Source: Polytrichum commune (taxonomy: Eukaryota > Streptophyta > Polytrichopsida > Polytrichales > Polytrichaceae). Taken from it: a stretch of 64,000 bases of DNA. Made by a program: the position numbers and the translations under genes. The DNA is taken from contig OX485803.1 of NCBI GenBank assembly GCA_950295325.1, positions 14,820,001 through 14,884,000 on the forward strand, given 5' to 3'. The notes under the pieces are model-generated. The model was given only the letters and a program-made list of their open reading frames with translations, was not told the origin of the DNA and did not search any database. Shown in pieces: positions 1 through 12,598 of the stretch (position 1 is the stretch's first letter; the number at the start of each line of letters is the position of its first letter).

Positions 1-1240
1 TTAGAAAGCTCTGGTGACCGGATCGGATCGTCCGGTCACCTAGGGTACACCCTTGGGTACTAAAGGCCACTTTGTTCTTCTAGTCCCTTCTTTTGAGGAG
101 TACTCCTAGGGAACGTGTATTTTATGATGTTTTTAGAATCTAGATGACCTTCATTGCCGGTGACTTTCATAAAGTGTCATGTCTTATCACTCACCAAATT
201 TAGTTAGAAAGTAGGAAATCGAAAAAAACCGGCACCCCACATAGAAGTGCCCCTCCATAAAATGGGTGACATCACCCATTTTTTGGATGATGTCACCCGT
301 TTCTCACCCATTTAAAAAACGGACCGGGACCGGCACATGGAACTTGGCCCTTATATGGGTGAGTGGTGTGGCCGAACCCACCCAAGGCGGAACGGCACAA
401 TCTTCATGGGCATAGTTGCTTATTATGGTCGGGTTGTTATAGTGTTGCTTTGGCAACGCGATGATCAACATAAGATTGGACTTCCATGGATGGAAGTCCA
501 CATCTAAGAATTGGTTATTGATTAAGGGGTGAGTCCCGAAAGCAAAGTAGGAGGGTTGGTTCCCCTCCTATGAATTATAAGGTATGGGGTAGGAGGAGCT
601 AACCATTAGCATGGCGGAATGTGAAAGGTTAGCGCTCGTGACCCTTGCTAGAATTGAAAGAAAATAACCAAGTTAGTTAAGGGGAGCTAGCGAGGGTTGC
701 GACAAGGATGGTGTTGGCATAGAAAGAGAAGGTGCTTTTGCTCCTAGATAATTTCTCTGGTCATCAAGTGCCAAATGTAAGTTCACATTCGAGGGTCACT
801 CGATTAGCATTTCTACCTCCGAACACCACAAGTCGTTTTCAACCCATGGATGCAAGCATTATTGCATCTTTCAAGGCACAATACCTTGAATCTTATTTGA
901 AAATTTAAGTGTTATTTCTATAAATGTTATTAATCATCGGTATGAATTCTATAAGTGTTACTTGTCATAATTCTATTTGTGTTATTTTTTGCTACTCCCG
1001 ACCTATAACACTTATAGAGTCTTGACTGTAGTTGGTTCTCCACATTCATTGCTTTAAGCTCGGGTCCGGACGTAAGGTTCATTAAGGGGTGTTCCCAAAC
1101 TCCAAGTTTCTTGGACCCGGAGGCTTTAACATAAACCCACCCTTGGTCATTCTACCATTGACGTCATTTGAGCTCATCAAAGATGACAATAAAACATATA
1201 CGTAGAATCATTCAAATCAGAGCACTAGTTATGAAGGCTT
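1..1240. other. Gene-free sequence
   Basis: Contains a short CACCCATTTT inverted motif (260-310) but no supported gene or element. Confidence 0.5.
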
Positions 1241-1947
1241 CACCATTTTGTCTAATTAGTGTGGGTTACCATTTGGAGTTATGCACTGCTATAACCTTTT
1301 ACTGGGAGTATCACTTTTTACCCAAATAACATAAGTAGTTAGTATGCACACCGAAGAACACGATATACACTCAAAACTCTGTAATATCAACCCCCATAAT
1401 GTCACATACTCTCTAATATCCCAAAATCCTAGGGAACAGATGTTCGTAGTTCAAAGCTCACTCCTCCTTGTCACATTTCTCTCCCATTTATCACGAAAAT
1501 TGTCAGTAATGCAACCACCAAAGAAGTCAACCCACACCCTCGCATTGCGCCATGTGTCAACATGTGGAGTGTCACCTTCTTCTTCTTCGCCGTCTTCTTC
1601 TTATGCCACTTGTTGAATGTTGGTGCATGCATCCGCCACATCGCCCAAGAAGGCCAAGTGGAGTGGACCACGCTAGCATAATAGGTGACGGGAGAACGAA
1701 TTCAAATCGTCCCCACACCTCCTTCGTGTCATTCCACAGTGCCACATGCTACACTAATTCCATAGTATCACGCATCCATGTGAACACTACAAAACCCCGT
1801 AACATCACGTGCACTTTGGTCGCCACAGGTGTGATACAACGGAGTTGAGAGTGTAACTTAGTCGGTAAAGAAACGAATACGCCCGTAAAGGGTCATAGAA
1901 AAACGAAACTCCGAATGGTTAACCCACACTAATTAGACAAAACGGTG
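1241..1947. mobile_element. Terminal-inverted-repeat element, 707 bp
   Basis: The first and last 38-40 bp are inverted copies with few mismatches: CACCATTTTGTCTAATTAGT on the left against CACCGTTTTGTCTAATTAGT read inward from the right. The internal part (1367-1855) recurs at 40268-40765 on the other strand and, broken up, at 32090-33770. No clear target duplication was found. Short open frames inside are not convincing genes. Confidence 0.7.
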
Positions 1948-2392
1948 TGCTATGCTTAGGTTGGTGCGTTCACACATGCGCGTGATGTGGCATGCCCCAT
2001 ACCCACAAAGGGGGTTGATGAGGAATAACTAAGTTAACTAGACTGCACTGAGCTTGTCCTGAAGGCGAGGTTGGAGTGGACACCAACCATGACACGCGAA
2101 CAAAGGTAAAGAGGATCACTATAGTAGCAGCAGCATGCCTGTGCAAAAAGTGCCTTCTGTAACTTATTAAGCCTTTTATTAATAACACCGCTCCAAAATA
2201 TTGGGGTGGGGGGGAGGGGCTTCAAAGAGTGGCCCTTGTTAGGCCACCCCTTCCTCCTGGCTGTTGTTATGTCACCCCTTGCATGGCATCTGACATTGCC
2301 TGAGCTTTTTATTTCCATGCAGAGTGGCACTTGCTTCTTCTGTCACCGTGCAAAGGAAAGCGGTTGGGTGCTTTTCATGTGTTAACTTATCA

Positions 2393-2819
2393 GGGCCGCT
2401 TCACACGTGAGCCGAGAGCCATGACCGTGCAATTGTGAGGCCGTCCCGACACGCCTCCCAAATCGTGTAGTGTGGTCACGGGCCCTCAGGTGTAGTGTGA
2501 AGTGAAGTCATATGTGACCGGGCCCTCAACCAAATGCTTGTTCAATGAGTTTCTATTCATGTGGGTTCTCATGCATGGTAAAATAGGCGTGCCTCCGAGA
2601 GGTGGTTTTTGAAAACAGTCCGAGTGACCATGAAACGTGATCCGTTCGATGTCATGTAGGAATCCATGTAGACTTTACATCCATCTTGCGTTCACTTACT
2701 TTGTTGGTCCTTCGAGTGTGGTGTGAAGCGAGCTTGGACCGGCTTTACTTTCCCCCCCCCAATGAGAGTGCTTGAAGTGTGATGGTCACGGGCTTTCGGT
2801 CTTGTGTGTGAAGTGGCCC
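2393..2819. mobile_element. Tourist-like MITE, copy 1 (GGGCC..TTCACAC ends)
   Basis: The ends are GGGCCGCTTCACACG and, inverted, GGGCCACTTCACACACAAG. TCA and TTA flank them, a nearly preserved 3-bp duplication. The internal sequence matches 35496-35953 on the opposite strand. Confidence 0.7.
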
Positions 2820-2825
2820 TTATTA

Positions 2826-3005
2826 GGGCCGGTTTACACCACGGACCGTGAAGTCAGACCATGGAAGATGGCCTTTTCCCATGTTCCGATTTGATGGTCC
2901 AAGTTCCATAGTCTGATTTTTTACAAATTTCAATTTATGAAGCTTTTGGGCCCCTCACTAGGCGTAAACCGAATGTGGACCAAGAGGAATGACCATGCAC
3001 CAATT
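2826..3005. mobile_element. One terminus of a Tourist-like element, directly abutting the previous MITE
   Basis: TTA precedes GGGCCGGTTTACACCACGGA. The following 170 bp match the right end of the 10075-11163 element read inward, including TCACTAGGCGTAAACCGAAT. No second terminus was found. Confidence 0.6.
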
Positions 3006-3165
3006 TTTTTTTAACTTATTTTCAAGAGCTTCTATTTGTCAATGCATATAGGGAGTCATAACATTATTAAGTAGTGTGTGTTCGTTCATGTAGGCCCTAA
3101 AAATATAATCATGGGATGCCCCGACCTAGTGCATACTAAGACTTAATATAAGAAGATTTTAGGTA

Positions 3166-3167
<2 letters not shown>

Positions 3168-3219
<52 letters not shown>
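3168..3219. repeat. (AT)n(AG)n compound microsatellite
   Basis: About 15 AT units run into about 10 AG units. A second compound run of the same design is at 3425-3463. Confidence 0.95.
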
Positions 3220-3220
<1 letters not shown>

Positions 3221-3424
3221 CCCTCGTGGGATGCTCCCTAGTACATAGTTTGAACGTCATGGTCCACGACAAGGAAATGTGTACATATGGTGGTAAGGTA
3301 CTATGTTAAAGTTTATGGTATTTATTGTCACGTACATTGTATGTGAACGGATAGGCTACATTGTCAATAACTCTACATTGACATGACAATATTTGTCAAA
3401 ATAAGTGTTAATTTGTTAAATTGG

Positions 3425-3463
3425 ATATATATATATATATATATAGAAAGAGAGAGAGAGAGA
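3425..3463. repeat. (AT)n(AG)n compound microsatellite, second
   Basis: About 10 AT units followed by AG units with one AAAG interruption. Confidence 0.95.
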
Positions 3464-5034
3464 CCTCTTCAAGTTTGTGTTTGATGATAATGTACTCAAA
3501 TATTATTTGAACTGATTGATGAGACACCTAAATGACTGAGAAGTCAAAGAGTGGTTGCAAGCATTTTCAAAGATGTCTTTCTCAAGGAAAACTTTATTTT
3601 TGTTTTTATCTATTATTTCCAACTTTCATTAGGTAAAGTTCTACGCCATCTACATCAAACCAGTCAAAATTGTCTAGTGATGACTCTTAGGTATGGACCT
3701 TGAAGTGGATGGAACCCTTATATACTTGCTTTATTACAAAATTACTATTCGGGGAAAGTAACGAGGTCAATGATATGAATATTTTTGGATTGTTTCACTG
3801 CGATATGAAACTCACATTTTTAGCCAATTGCATAAAAGAACAAACGATTTTGGATCATCTTGGAGGTTTTATTACTTTATGTAGGAAAATGCTTCTAAAA
3901 TGAGTTTGATGAAGATAGATGATTATGATCCTTATTCCAACTGCATGGATGGGGTCTAAAATTAACTCTCTTAAATTTCCTCATGTATTTAAACTCCAAA
4001 TAACGTCTCTAATTCATACTTTACAATTCATCTTTGATTTGAGCTAAAACCCTTGGGCTTTTAGGGGTTGAGATATATACAATATGATTTATTTAAATCA
4101 TAATCGTGTTCAATTTCTATACAATTATTTTTGTGTTATGCCAATACAATTGAGTCCATTACAATCTTCAATTTTGATCCAAATTTTCTTTATGTATTTT
4201 GTGACAAAAATTGATTTTTTTGACAATTAGTGTAACCTCTACATGTAGGTAGATGCAGTGGCCCTATTTGGGACAAGCATACTTGAAGAGTTTCTTCACC
4301 CAAGGACAACAACCATATATATGTGGTGGACTCTATGCAACCTCTACATAATTCTTTTATGGGCTTTGATATAGGATAGGTGACACTTTGGGCTAGTGAC
4401 ACTAAATACACTAAACAATGTAAGATAACGTATTTTAAGTTGCTAGAGATAAATGAGATGGTTTCTTATTGCATGAAGTGATCAAAACGAATGGTGAAAT
4501 ATGTAGGTCCGTAATGATCCTCATAATTGTCATTGTTCAATCCCTTTAATTGAAGCCCACAAAGATTTAACAAATCACATGCTTTCTTGAATACAAGGAC
4601 AACATTGTCATAAGGGTCAAAGCCATGGACTCGGCCTTCGAGATCAAATTCAATGATGCAAGAAGATTATAACATGTAAAGAATCATGGATTTGAAAGAC
4701 ACATGTCATCAACAAATTTTAACATAACATTGCGAAGCCTCATGCCCCCTCACCTTAGACATGAGAATAATATGACCAAAGGCCGTGAATACACTAACAA
4801 AACGAATCACTTAAATCTCAGTGATGCGGCAAGGTTTTATGAAAACATGGATCTCTATTGTTTAGGAAAGACAAGAGAGAATATGAGACTTAGCAATGTT
4901 ATGAGCAAAGTTCTTAGAAACAATTCAATTTCATGCGCTTACTTACAAAGATCAGTAATGACATATTCTATATTTAGAGATTAGGTTGAAAGTTGGCATC
5001 TCCTTTTTTGGCAAATTTAGCTTGACAATCGAAG

Positions 5035-5696
5035 TACACCGTTTATGGTATTTAGTGTCACGCACTCTATTTGTGAAGGGCGTAAACTAGACAGCTAGAG
5101 GTCTCAAAGTGTACGTCCGCTTGTTGTTAATATGATATTATTTGTCAATAAAAGTACGATGTTTATGTGAAAAAATATTTACATTATGACATTTAGCATA
5201 GCACATTGAGATACTGGAGACAATAGTTTTGCAATTTCATATGCAAGAGGAAGATGTTATTGAACATACTAGTGGCAAGTGTTGTGTGTTCACATTTCAG
5301 TATGCAAGAGGAAGCTATTCTTGAGCATACTAATGCCAAGTGTCATTTGTGCAAACTACAGTTAACTTGTAAACTATCATGTAGCATAGGCGTACACCTC
5401 ACAACACTCTTGAACATACTCATGCCAAGATATTCGTAAGCACACTTAAACGCCAAGTGTCATTTGTGCAAACTATAGTTAACCTGTAAACTATCATGTA
5501 ACATAGGCATACACCTCATAACACTCTTGAACAAACTCATGCCAAGATATTCGTAAGCGCACTTGAACGCCAAGTGTCACGAGGTGAAACTAGTGGTGAA
5601 GTTGTTGCTCATTAGTGTAACCACTCATACACCTCAAAATAGGGTAAGGGACACTATTAGGCTTCTATTAGGACACCAAACATGGTCAACGGTGTA
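5035..5696. mobile_element. TA-flanked inverted-repeat element, copy 1, with internal tandem duplications
   Basis: The left end reads TACACCGTTTATGGTATTTA and the right end is a weaker inverse (ACACCAAACATGGTCAACGGTGTA). It is homologous over its length to 14736-15240. Inside, a 117-bp segment is duplicated in tandem (starting at 5337 and 5454). Confidence 0.6.
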
Positions 5697-8600
5697 GCTT
5701 GAGTGATTCGACAACTAAAAAAGTAGGAGAAGTCATGCATAAGGCTCTATACTACACGATCGAAGGTTGTAATTCTAGCAAACTCAATCACTTGAAAGTC
5801 AAGAAGTTGGAGGAACATCAAACGTCTCTCATTTGAAGGTCAACCCATTTGACCAAAGAAATGTTCCATGCACACAAATATCCTTCACTCAACGCACATC
5901 CCATAGAGTGCACAAAACATACACTACCAATGACACTTGTTTGGTTCCAATTTGTTGATACTTTTAAGAGGACCACAAGGCGACCTTTTGAGGTGGAAGT
6001 CCAAAAAGAGGCCCACCTTGATCCGGTCATCATCCAATGTAGCTTTATGAAATCTTCTAATTCACAACACCTATCGAGGGGTACTAGTTAAAAACCTGCT
6101 CCTATAGGCTACTAGATGTTGGATCTTCCCAATTCATGCACATTTGACTCGTTTTGGGGTCTTTGATCCCGATTTAGGTGCTAATTTGGTGTAAAGTTTT
6201 AATCACTTTGATCTGCAATAGTAATCAATGTTTTCACTCTTGTCTTTGGGTTCATACTCAAACTTGTGTGTATGTTTCAAACACAACTTTTAATACTACT
6301 GTGTAGGCAATGGAGAACTAAGATATTGGGCCTAGTATTCAGGTTCCATTCCCATTGCTTGCCCTCTCCCCACCCTAGAAGGTCAAAATTTGAAGGTAAA
6401 CTTAAACATACAATTCTAGCTCCACCCTCGTCTTGCAGGAGTGAAACATGCAATTAGTACAAGATGATTAACAAATATAATTTTTTTCCCATAGTTATTC
6501 TCTCATAATTTATGGGGGTCATATGAATATCTTATTCCTTGTCAAACTTACTACATGATGCTATAGTTCCTCCCAAACATGTTGGCAGTTAAGAATACAA
6601 TTTCTAACAAAATTTAAAGCATGTAGTCCGATATATGATAAACACATGCCTTTCTGGTATTTGTTCTTAAAACCACACCTACCAACGCACCACTCAAATA
6701 TATGTGTCCATTTAAGATGAGTAGTTGAATTAGGGCTGCTTATCCTAGCCTCTCCATATCAAGCTTAGATCTAGGGTGGTTAATTGTACTTTTAAACTCG
6801 CTCTTGTTCTTATTATTTTGATATCACATATTTAGTTGCAAAAGAAGTTCCAACATACTCCACAACGCTTTGAAATATTGCAATCACAACCATAGTGTTT
6901 GACATGTGGAAACATGTATCCAACCTCCACCATGTGGCTTGGGAGAATTGAATCCCTCACTCGTACGGGGGATTGGGGAATCTTGAAGGCATCTTTGAAG
7001 GGATGTCAAACTTATGACGTCCTTCGTTACATGTATGACACTAGCCGTTACTAAACAACATATTTATTCTATTGTACTTTGTTCTCAAGGTCCGGACCTA
7101 TCTCCTATTCATTCCGACCCCCCCCCCCCCAACTACATCTTTTGCATCTCTTTGTACCCTCTTTTGCATCTCCACCTTTTCACTATGTCACTCATTCCTC
7201 ATTGTTCGTTCCTCAATGCTCATTCTTCATCATAATTTCATCATCACTTGTTCCTTGTTGCTCTCGTCAAGGTTAGGCTTTCTTTACTTCTTCCTTTTTG
7301 TGTAAGATTGGATGCTTTTTGTCTCAATGTTTAATATGATTTATTATATTCCATTTTGTTCATGGTCTCGAGATTAGATTCTCTTTAATCTCTGCTCTTT
7401 ATTTCATAGAAAAGTTCACTTTCTTCTTTATTCATTGTGCTTTGTCTCAAGGTTAAGCTTTATTTGTTCTTTGTTCATATCTTAAGGTTAGGGCCTCTTT
7501 GCACTTTGTCTCAAGATTATGCTCTCTTTCTTCTTTCTTCTTTGTCTTAAGATTAGGTCATGTTACGTTCTTCTTCTTTTTTTAGTTTATCTCAAAGTTA
7601 TATTCTTTTAGCTATTTATTATGTGGTCATTGAAATTGTACATTCTTCCTATTTGTCTCTCAAATCCTCTCATTTCAATTCTCCAGCTCCTTTTTAAAAA
7701 AATAATATATTCTTGAAACACAAAAATCTTTAAATTTTATAAATGTCTCGTGCTAATGAAACGTGTAAGTTTGTTGTGTCATGTATCTTTTGTATCTTAT
7801 TGATTTTTCATCATTTTGTTGCGCTCTCTTATGTCTTTTTGTAGTCTCAAGATTGTATTTGGATGCTAAGTAATAATGTTCCTACAATTTGCAATATATT
7901 TGTCTCATCTTTTAGAGCTACAAATATGCATATATCTACACTTCAATTTCCTAATTTATTTATTATTACCACAACATCATTTTAAATATTTTTATGCTAG
8001 AATGTTCATGTGCATTTGTTGTCTTCCCACAAATAATATTTCAAGGAAGATCTCGATCAAAGTTCTTCCATCACTCTCCATAATTTTGCAAGGCGGTAGT
8101 TCAACATTAGCTAAACTAAACATTAAATTTGGTTTAGTCAATGTGGGAGCTCTACTCGAAGTAGAAATCCTACTGCAAACTCACTACGGTGACTTTATTC
8201 CTGGCTAACTTGCATAGCATGTGCCAATGGCCACATGGGATCCATATTTCAAACTAATTTCAATGTGCACAACTCTTTTAATGATTCATGTTTGTATTAC
8301 TCGCAAGAGTAAGCCCAAGGTTAGCAACAAGTCAATTTTAAGGTATTGAAGTGACCAATATTCAAAAAGAAGAAGTATTCATTTTGTAAGGGAGGCCCAT
8401 GGTAAAAAGAGCATTATGCCTGGAAAAATCCCAGTCCCATAGTGTAGCGGCCTGCAATTGAGTATGTTATGTTAAGAGATGCACTCATAATTATTAGAAA
8501 TGTAAATAAGGCTTCAATGCTTTAAAATAATAATTTTTTAAGTGACACACTTTTCACCTTTAAGTTGTCCACAGGAGAGTGCCATAACATTAATCACCAA

Positions 8601-8923
8601 AATGGCTCACTTCCAACCTAAAAATACCTAGAATATTCTTACCCTTCACACAACTTGATACCATGCCGACATTTTTTATTTTTTCATTCTATTGTGGTAT
8701 ATTCTTGGCATCTTCACAACATGGCTCATGGCCCACCCAACTCCCCAACTTTCCTAGATTATGTTATGGCAACAACGCCATCGAGTAAGTCATTGTTGAC
8801 AACCATCATTCATATGTGACATGAAGTACAATATAGCATCATTTTGGCCATTCGTAGTGGTGGTGTCAGAAGGATGTAAGAACATTTTCAGAAGGGCACC
8901 AACTTTGGCCAATCACAATGGCT
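5697..8923. other. Gene-free repeat-derived sequence
   Basis: Holds one copy of the dispersed family (6380-6720), a C13 run and the CTCAAG-motif array. The 110-codon open frame at 7876-8208 has no recognisable domain. Confidence 0.5.
7081..7860. repeat. Degenerate array of CTCAAGRTTAGG-like motifs in T-rich sequence
   Basis: Variants of TTTGTCTCAAGATTAGGCTC occur near 7081, 7263, 7364, 7441, 7477, 7505, 7541, 7587 and 7840, separated by T/C-rich stretches. A C13 run is at 7118-7130. Confidence 0.5.
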
Positions 8924-9310
8924 AAGGTAGGGGTGGCTATTTCCGTCCAAATTTTAGATGTGCCTAGTTGGGATGCTGAAACTATTTTTTTATAAATTTT
9001 GAGCGCTCCGCAAAGCTGGTGCAAGAGCAACTATGAAAAAATAAAAAAATTCCGGCATGTTTATGATTTCCTACAAAATTTTAAAAGAAACCTTGTAGAG
9101 TGACCAACACTCGCACATAGGGTACGTGGTATATCCACTGGGTGGATTTCTAAAACCGACCGCTGGCAGCCAATGAAATGATGGCAGCGCTATGAACGGT
9201 AAAAGCACCTTGATAGGTGCTTTTGTAAACCCATGTAAAAGCACCTAAAAAGGTGCTTCCGACATAGGGGTCGACTTTAGGACCCACACGGAAATTGCCA
9301 CCCCTACCTT
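8924..9310. mobile_element. hAT-like MITE, 387 bp
   Basis: A 22-bp inverted repeat bounds it: AAGGTAGGGGTGGCTATTTC on the left and the same with one change read inward from the right. TAGGGGTGGCAA is a usual hAT-type end. No 8-bp target duplication is evident. Near the right end two hairpins share the stem AAGCACCT (9200-9261), one of them the palindrome AAAAGCACCT-TGAT-AGGTGCTTTT. Confidence 0.7.
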
Positions 9311-10246
9311 AATCAGGGATCTATCTGCTCAACAAGAAGCAATCTACAAAAGGGGGACAACACTTTCATTCAATAAATATCCTCACCTGCAATAAAGTTG
9401 ACTTTGCGGTGATTCTCACCTAGCAATCTAACAACAATGGACCCCCCCCCCCTCTAATAGAGAGTAAAAAGCGCATTTCTTAAAACAACTTTACAAATTA
9501 TATCATAACATTACTCAACTAATGAGCTATGTCCATAGGCCCCACAATAAAGCCCTTGGATGCCAAAATCTGCTTCAAATTGAACCTAAAGACAAGAAAG
9601 TTGAACACATGTCATCAACTGAGTAATGTTATGATGCAAGTTGCATATGAATTTATTAGATTATTGTTTTTTCTTTCTCTTTAGACTCTACATAAATTCG
9701 CTAATCTATGATTTCCTTTTAAAAAAAAATCCCAAGCTATTTAACCTGCTAGAAAAAGCAAAAGTTTCTTAGAGCGTAGCTTTATGGCCTCAGTACCTTA
9801 GTGGCAAACAGGGGAAGATCACAGTACTGTACCAAGTGTTCAATTGAGCGATATTTTTTTGAAAGATTTTTTTATCTTTTTGGATTCTCTTTTCTTTCCG
9901 TATTTGATTTGAGCCTTAACAACTGACACTGACATAGACTTGAAGTACCTTGACCATGTTGATCCATATCAAGGCTGCCTTTGGATGGACAGAATTTTGA
10001 CTGCCAGACTTTCATTCGCGTCCACTTCCGTCATTCCTGTGAGCACTGCCAATATAAGTGAACCTGCTTCCTAAGGGGCTGTTTACACCATGGACCATGA
10101 AGTCGTCCCAAGGCCCTGTAAAATCTGTGATTGGTTGTTGAACTCGTCCCGGGTCCACTTCGGTTTACACCAAGGAAAACATGTTTAGAGTGATCATGAA
10201 GTTCGAGGTCTCCAGAAGACTTACATTATTTATTGACATGGTCCGA

Positions 10247-10565
10247 ATCCACATACTGCAATGACAGGTTCTCGGCCGAAACAAGAGAAAGAAAAACTAC
10301 TAAATATCAACCACTCATTAACAACCTCATTGCAAGAGGTTGGAATGCAGCTCCACTCATAGTATTAGCATCAGGTGCTAGAGCCACAACTCACATCCCC
10401 TCGATGAACGCATTTGAAACAAAGTTTAAACTTCCCCCATCACAAATTAAAAACACATTCAAACAAATCAACACAATTGCCATACAATATGCACACTCAA
10501 TTTTAATCCATAAAAGACGGCTAGAAAATAGACAATATGTAAATGACCTACAAAACCACACTTAA
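10247..10565 (+). pseudogene. C-terminal fragment of a LINE reverse-transcriptase protein
   Basis: About 105 codons remain open to a TAA. The segment KTTKYQPLINNLIARGWN followed by LIVLASGARAT resembles the KYxxLxxxLxxxGWxxxLxxLxVGxRG block found beyond the RT domain in some LINE proteins. I recall this block from R2/CRE-like and related elements rather than from common plant L1 elements. A short basic tail follows (HSILIHKRRLENRQ). Everything upstream, including the RT core, is lost by 5' truncation. Confidence 0.5.
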
Positions 10566-10776
10566 TCACATAGGCCCCACATACTTTCTCCCAAAACCCA
10601 TGCCACCGGTTAAACCGGTAAAAGTCACTTGCTACTAACATAGTGTCTACTCCCTTAAAAGGGTGAAGTAGTATTACATCCAACGCCACTACCCTGGGGT
10701 ATGGCCAAGGATGTCCTACGAACAAACACTCTATTCACTCCGGCCCCCCCTTTTGGGGTTGGAGTTCTTCTTCTTC
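10247..10776 (+). mobile_element. 5'-truncated LINE with TTC-repeat tail
   Basis: The insertion is flanked by a perfect 13-bp duplication, TGACATGGTCCGA (10234-10246 and 10777-10789). It contains the last part of an ORF (to the stop at 10563-10565), a 3' untranslated region and a (TTC)n tail at 10765-10776. A second copy with the same 3' region and a longer TTC tail lies at 17174-17344. It sits inside a Tourist-like DNA element. Confidence 0.85.
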
Positions 10777-11163
10777 TGACATGGTCCGACGGATTTTGCG
10801 TTGGGAGAGGCAAAAGAGGTGCTCTGGTAGAGAAAGGCAAGGGCCCATGGTAGAGAGAAATGTTGTTATATTGAATATTTAATGATTTTTTTTGGGGGGG
10901 GGGGAAGAGAAGAGGAAGACAAGAGAAGACAAGAGAATGGTCAAACTTGGATTGTTCTTCTTCCAAAACTGCCTATTTTGGGCATATATTAAAAAGAATC
11001 AGCACATTCACATTTGGTGCATGGTCGTTCCTCGTGGTCCGCATTCGGTTTACGCCTAGTGAGGAGCCCAAATGCTTTGTAAATTGATTTCTAAAGAAAT
11101 CGTACCATGGAAAAATGCCATGTTCCATGGTTTGATTTCATGGTCCATTGTGAAAATTGGCCC

Positions 11164-12460
11164 TAAGTATAGTAGAGGCGCCTATTTTGATCATGCTATC
11201 TATACAATCCCGCCTCTTTAACATGACATGTTTGGGAAACGAGAAAGCGTTATATTATTGAGGTGTTATATATTTAACTATATGACAAATTGGACCTCTT
11301 TGAAATTAAAAATGAGTACTTCATGAAAGCACGCCTTAGATATTTTGACACATGCACAAAATAAATATTCTTTGAAATGACTTTACAAACATGTAAATTT
11401 CTTCATGAGATTTGTGTGGACTTGAAGAAGGAAACAATAGTTCGTTGATGTTGCCACTTCGAATTAGCAATACACATTTTATTGAGCTTCTCCGATACAA
11501 CTTGTAATTTCATTATGTCTGAAAAGGTGAACACTAATAACAAAAGTAGTGTAATTTCAATAGCTTTCCAACAATGTGTAGATGAGGAAGATCAAATCAA
11601 ATTGACCTTAGAATCTAGGAAAATACCTTAAATATGATATTTAGTGTCACCAATTCCAATTGTCTTGCACAATACTATTCGTAAACCGTGGTGTAGTGTC
11701 ACCGACACTAAATATTAACCCAACATTATTTGTCATTTCTTGTGAATTTTTTGGGGGATTTTAGATTTAGAGAGTTACGATTACTGTCACTTGCCAAGTG
11801 ATTTTTCATCCAAAATTCAATCATCCATGACAATTTTTCTTCACAAGTTGCTGACATGAGAAGGTAGGGTTTTGGGCAATGTCATATTCATGTTGTATTA
11901 ACAATGTCATAATTGTATTATAGAGGTAGATTTATACTAGAAAGTATGGTTAAGAAAATTTGTGTCATTATATTGAGGATGTCGTACTATTGGCTGTCCT
12001 ATTAAAGAGGTGGGATTAGGGTACCGGAATTTCGGTCAAACTGGGACTTAATTTTGATCCCCCTTGAACCAACAGTGCCATGACACATGTCCTAGTTTTG
12101 AGTCCTAAACTGAGGAGGAATGAACAATTAAAATGAGGTGTTATGGGATACTCTAGACGTTGGTAATATTTACATGCCAACTTTTGGGTTAAAAAATTCA
12201 TGGTAATGTCAAGGTAAGGAATCAAATTACCCAAAGAAAATTGTAGTCCCCCTAATTTCTATCTTCCTACACGAGAAAAAATTGCACCGCCTTATACTTC
12301 TTCAAATCTAGGGCAAAATCTCTTAAGTGATCGGTTATGGGTGCCTCTACTCTAGATGAGTTTTATAGCAATTTCTTTGTTCAATCATGATGGGAATGGA
12401 TAATCTCGGGGGGGGGGGGGGCACAGAGAAAGAGTATTGCATAACGAGCATACTACTGCA
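11164..12460. other. Gene-free sequence with an old MITE copy
   Basis: 11630-11880 is a diverged copy of the CACTA-ended family. A G14 run is at 12408-12421. Confidence 0.5.
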
Positions 12461-12598
12461 GAGGGCTCTCTATTTCATCCCTATGTGCCAAAATGTAGTT
12501 TTCACATGGGATACATGTGTGTCTTAGCGAATGTGAGCATGACACGTGGCAAAATTTGAGGGAAAGTGATTAATTTCTGTTGGAATAGAAAGCCCTCT
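12461..12598. mobile_element. Small inverted-repeat MITE, copy 1
   Basis: The ends GAGGGCTCTCTATTTC and, inverted, AGAGGGCTTTCTATTCC are paired. The core (GTAGTTTTCACATGG ... GTGAGCATGACA) recurs at 18159-18302. Confidence 0.65.

Larger units (their letters stand above)
10075..11163. mobile_element. Tourist-like (PIF/Harbinger) DNA element, split by a LINE
   Basis: TAA flanks both ends (10072-10074 and 11164-11166). The ends are inverted repeats, GGGGCTGTTTACACCATGG against GGGCCAATTTTCACAATGG, both continuing into ACCATGAA. The TTTAC/TTCAC subterminal motif is shared. Without the LINE insertion the element is about 545 bp. A related terminus is at 2826-3005. Confidence 0.75.

Noticed and set aside
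7876-8208. 110-codon open frame
   Set aside because: A/T-driven composition, no domain, no splice context and no recognisable relative.
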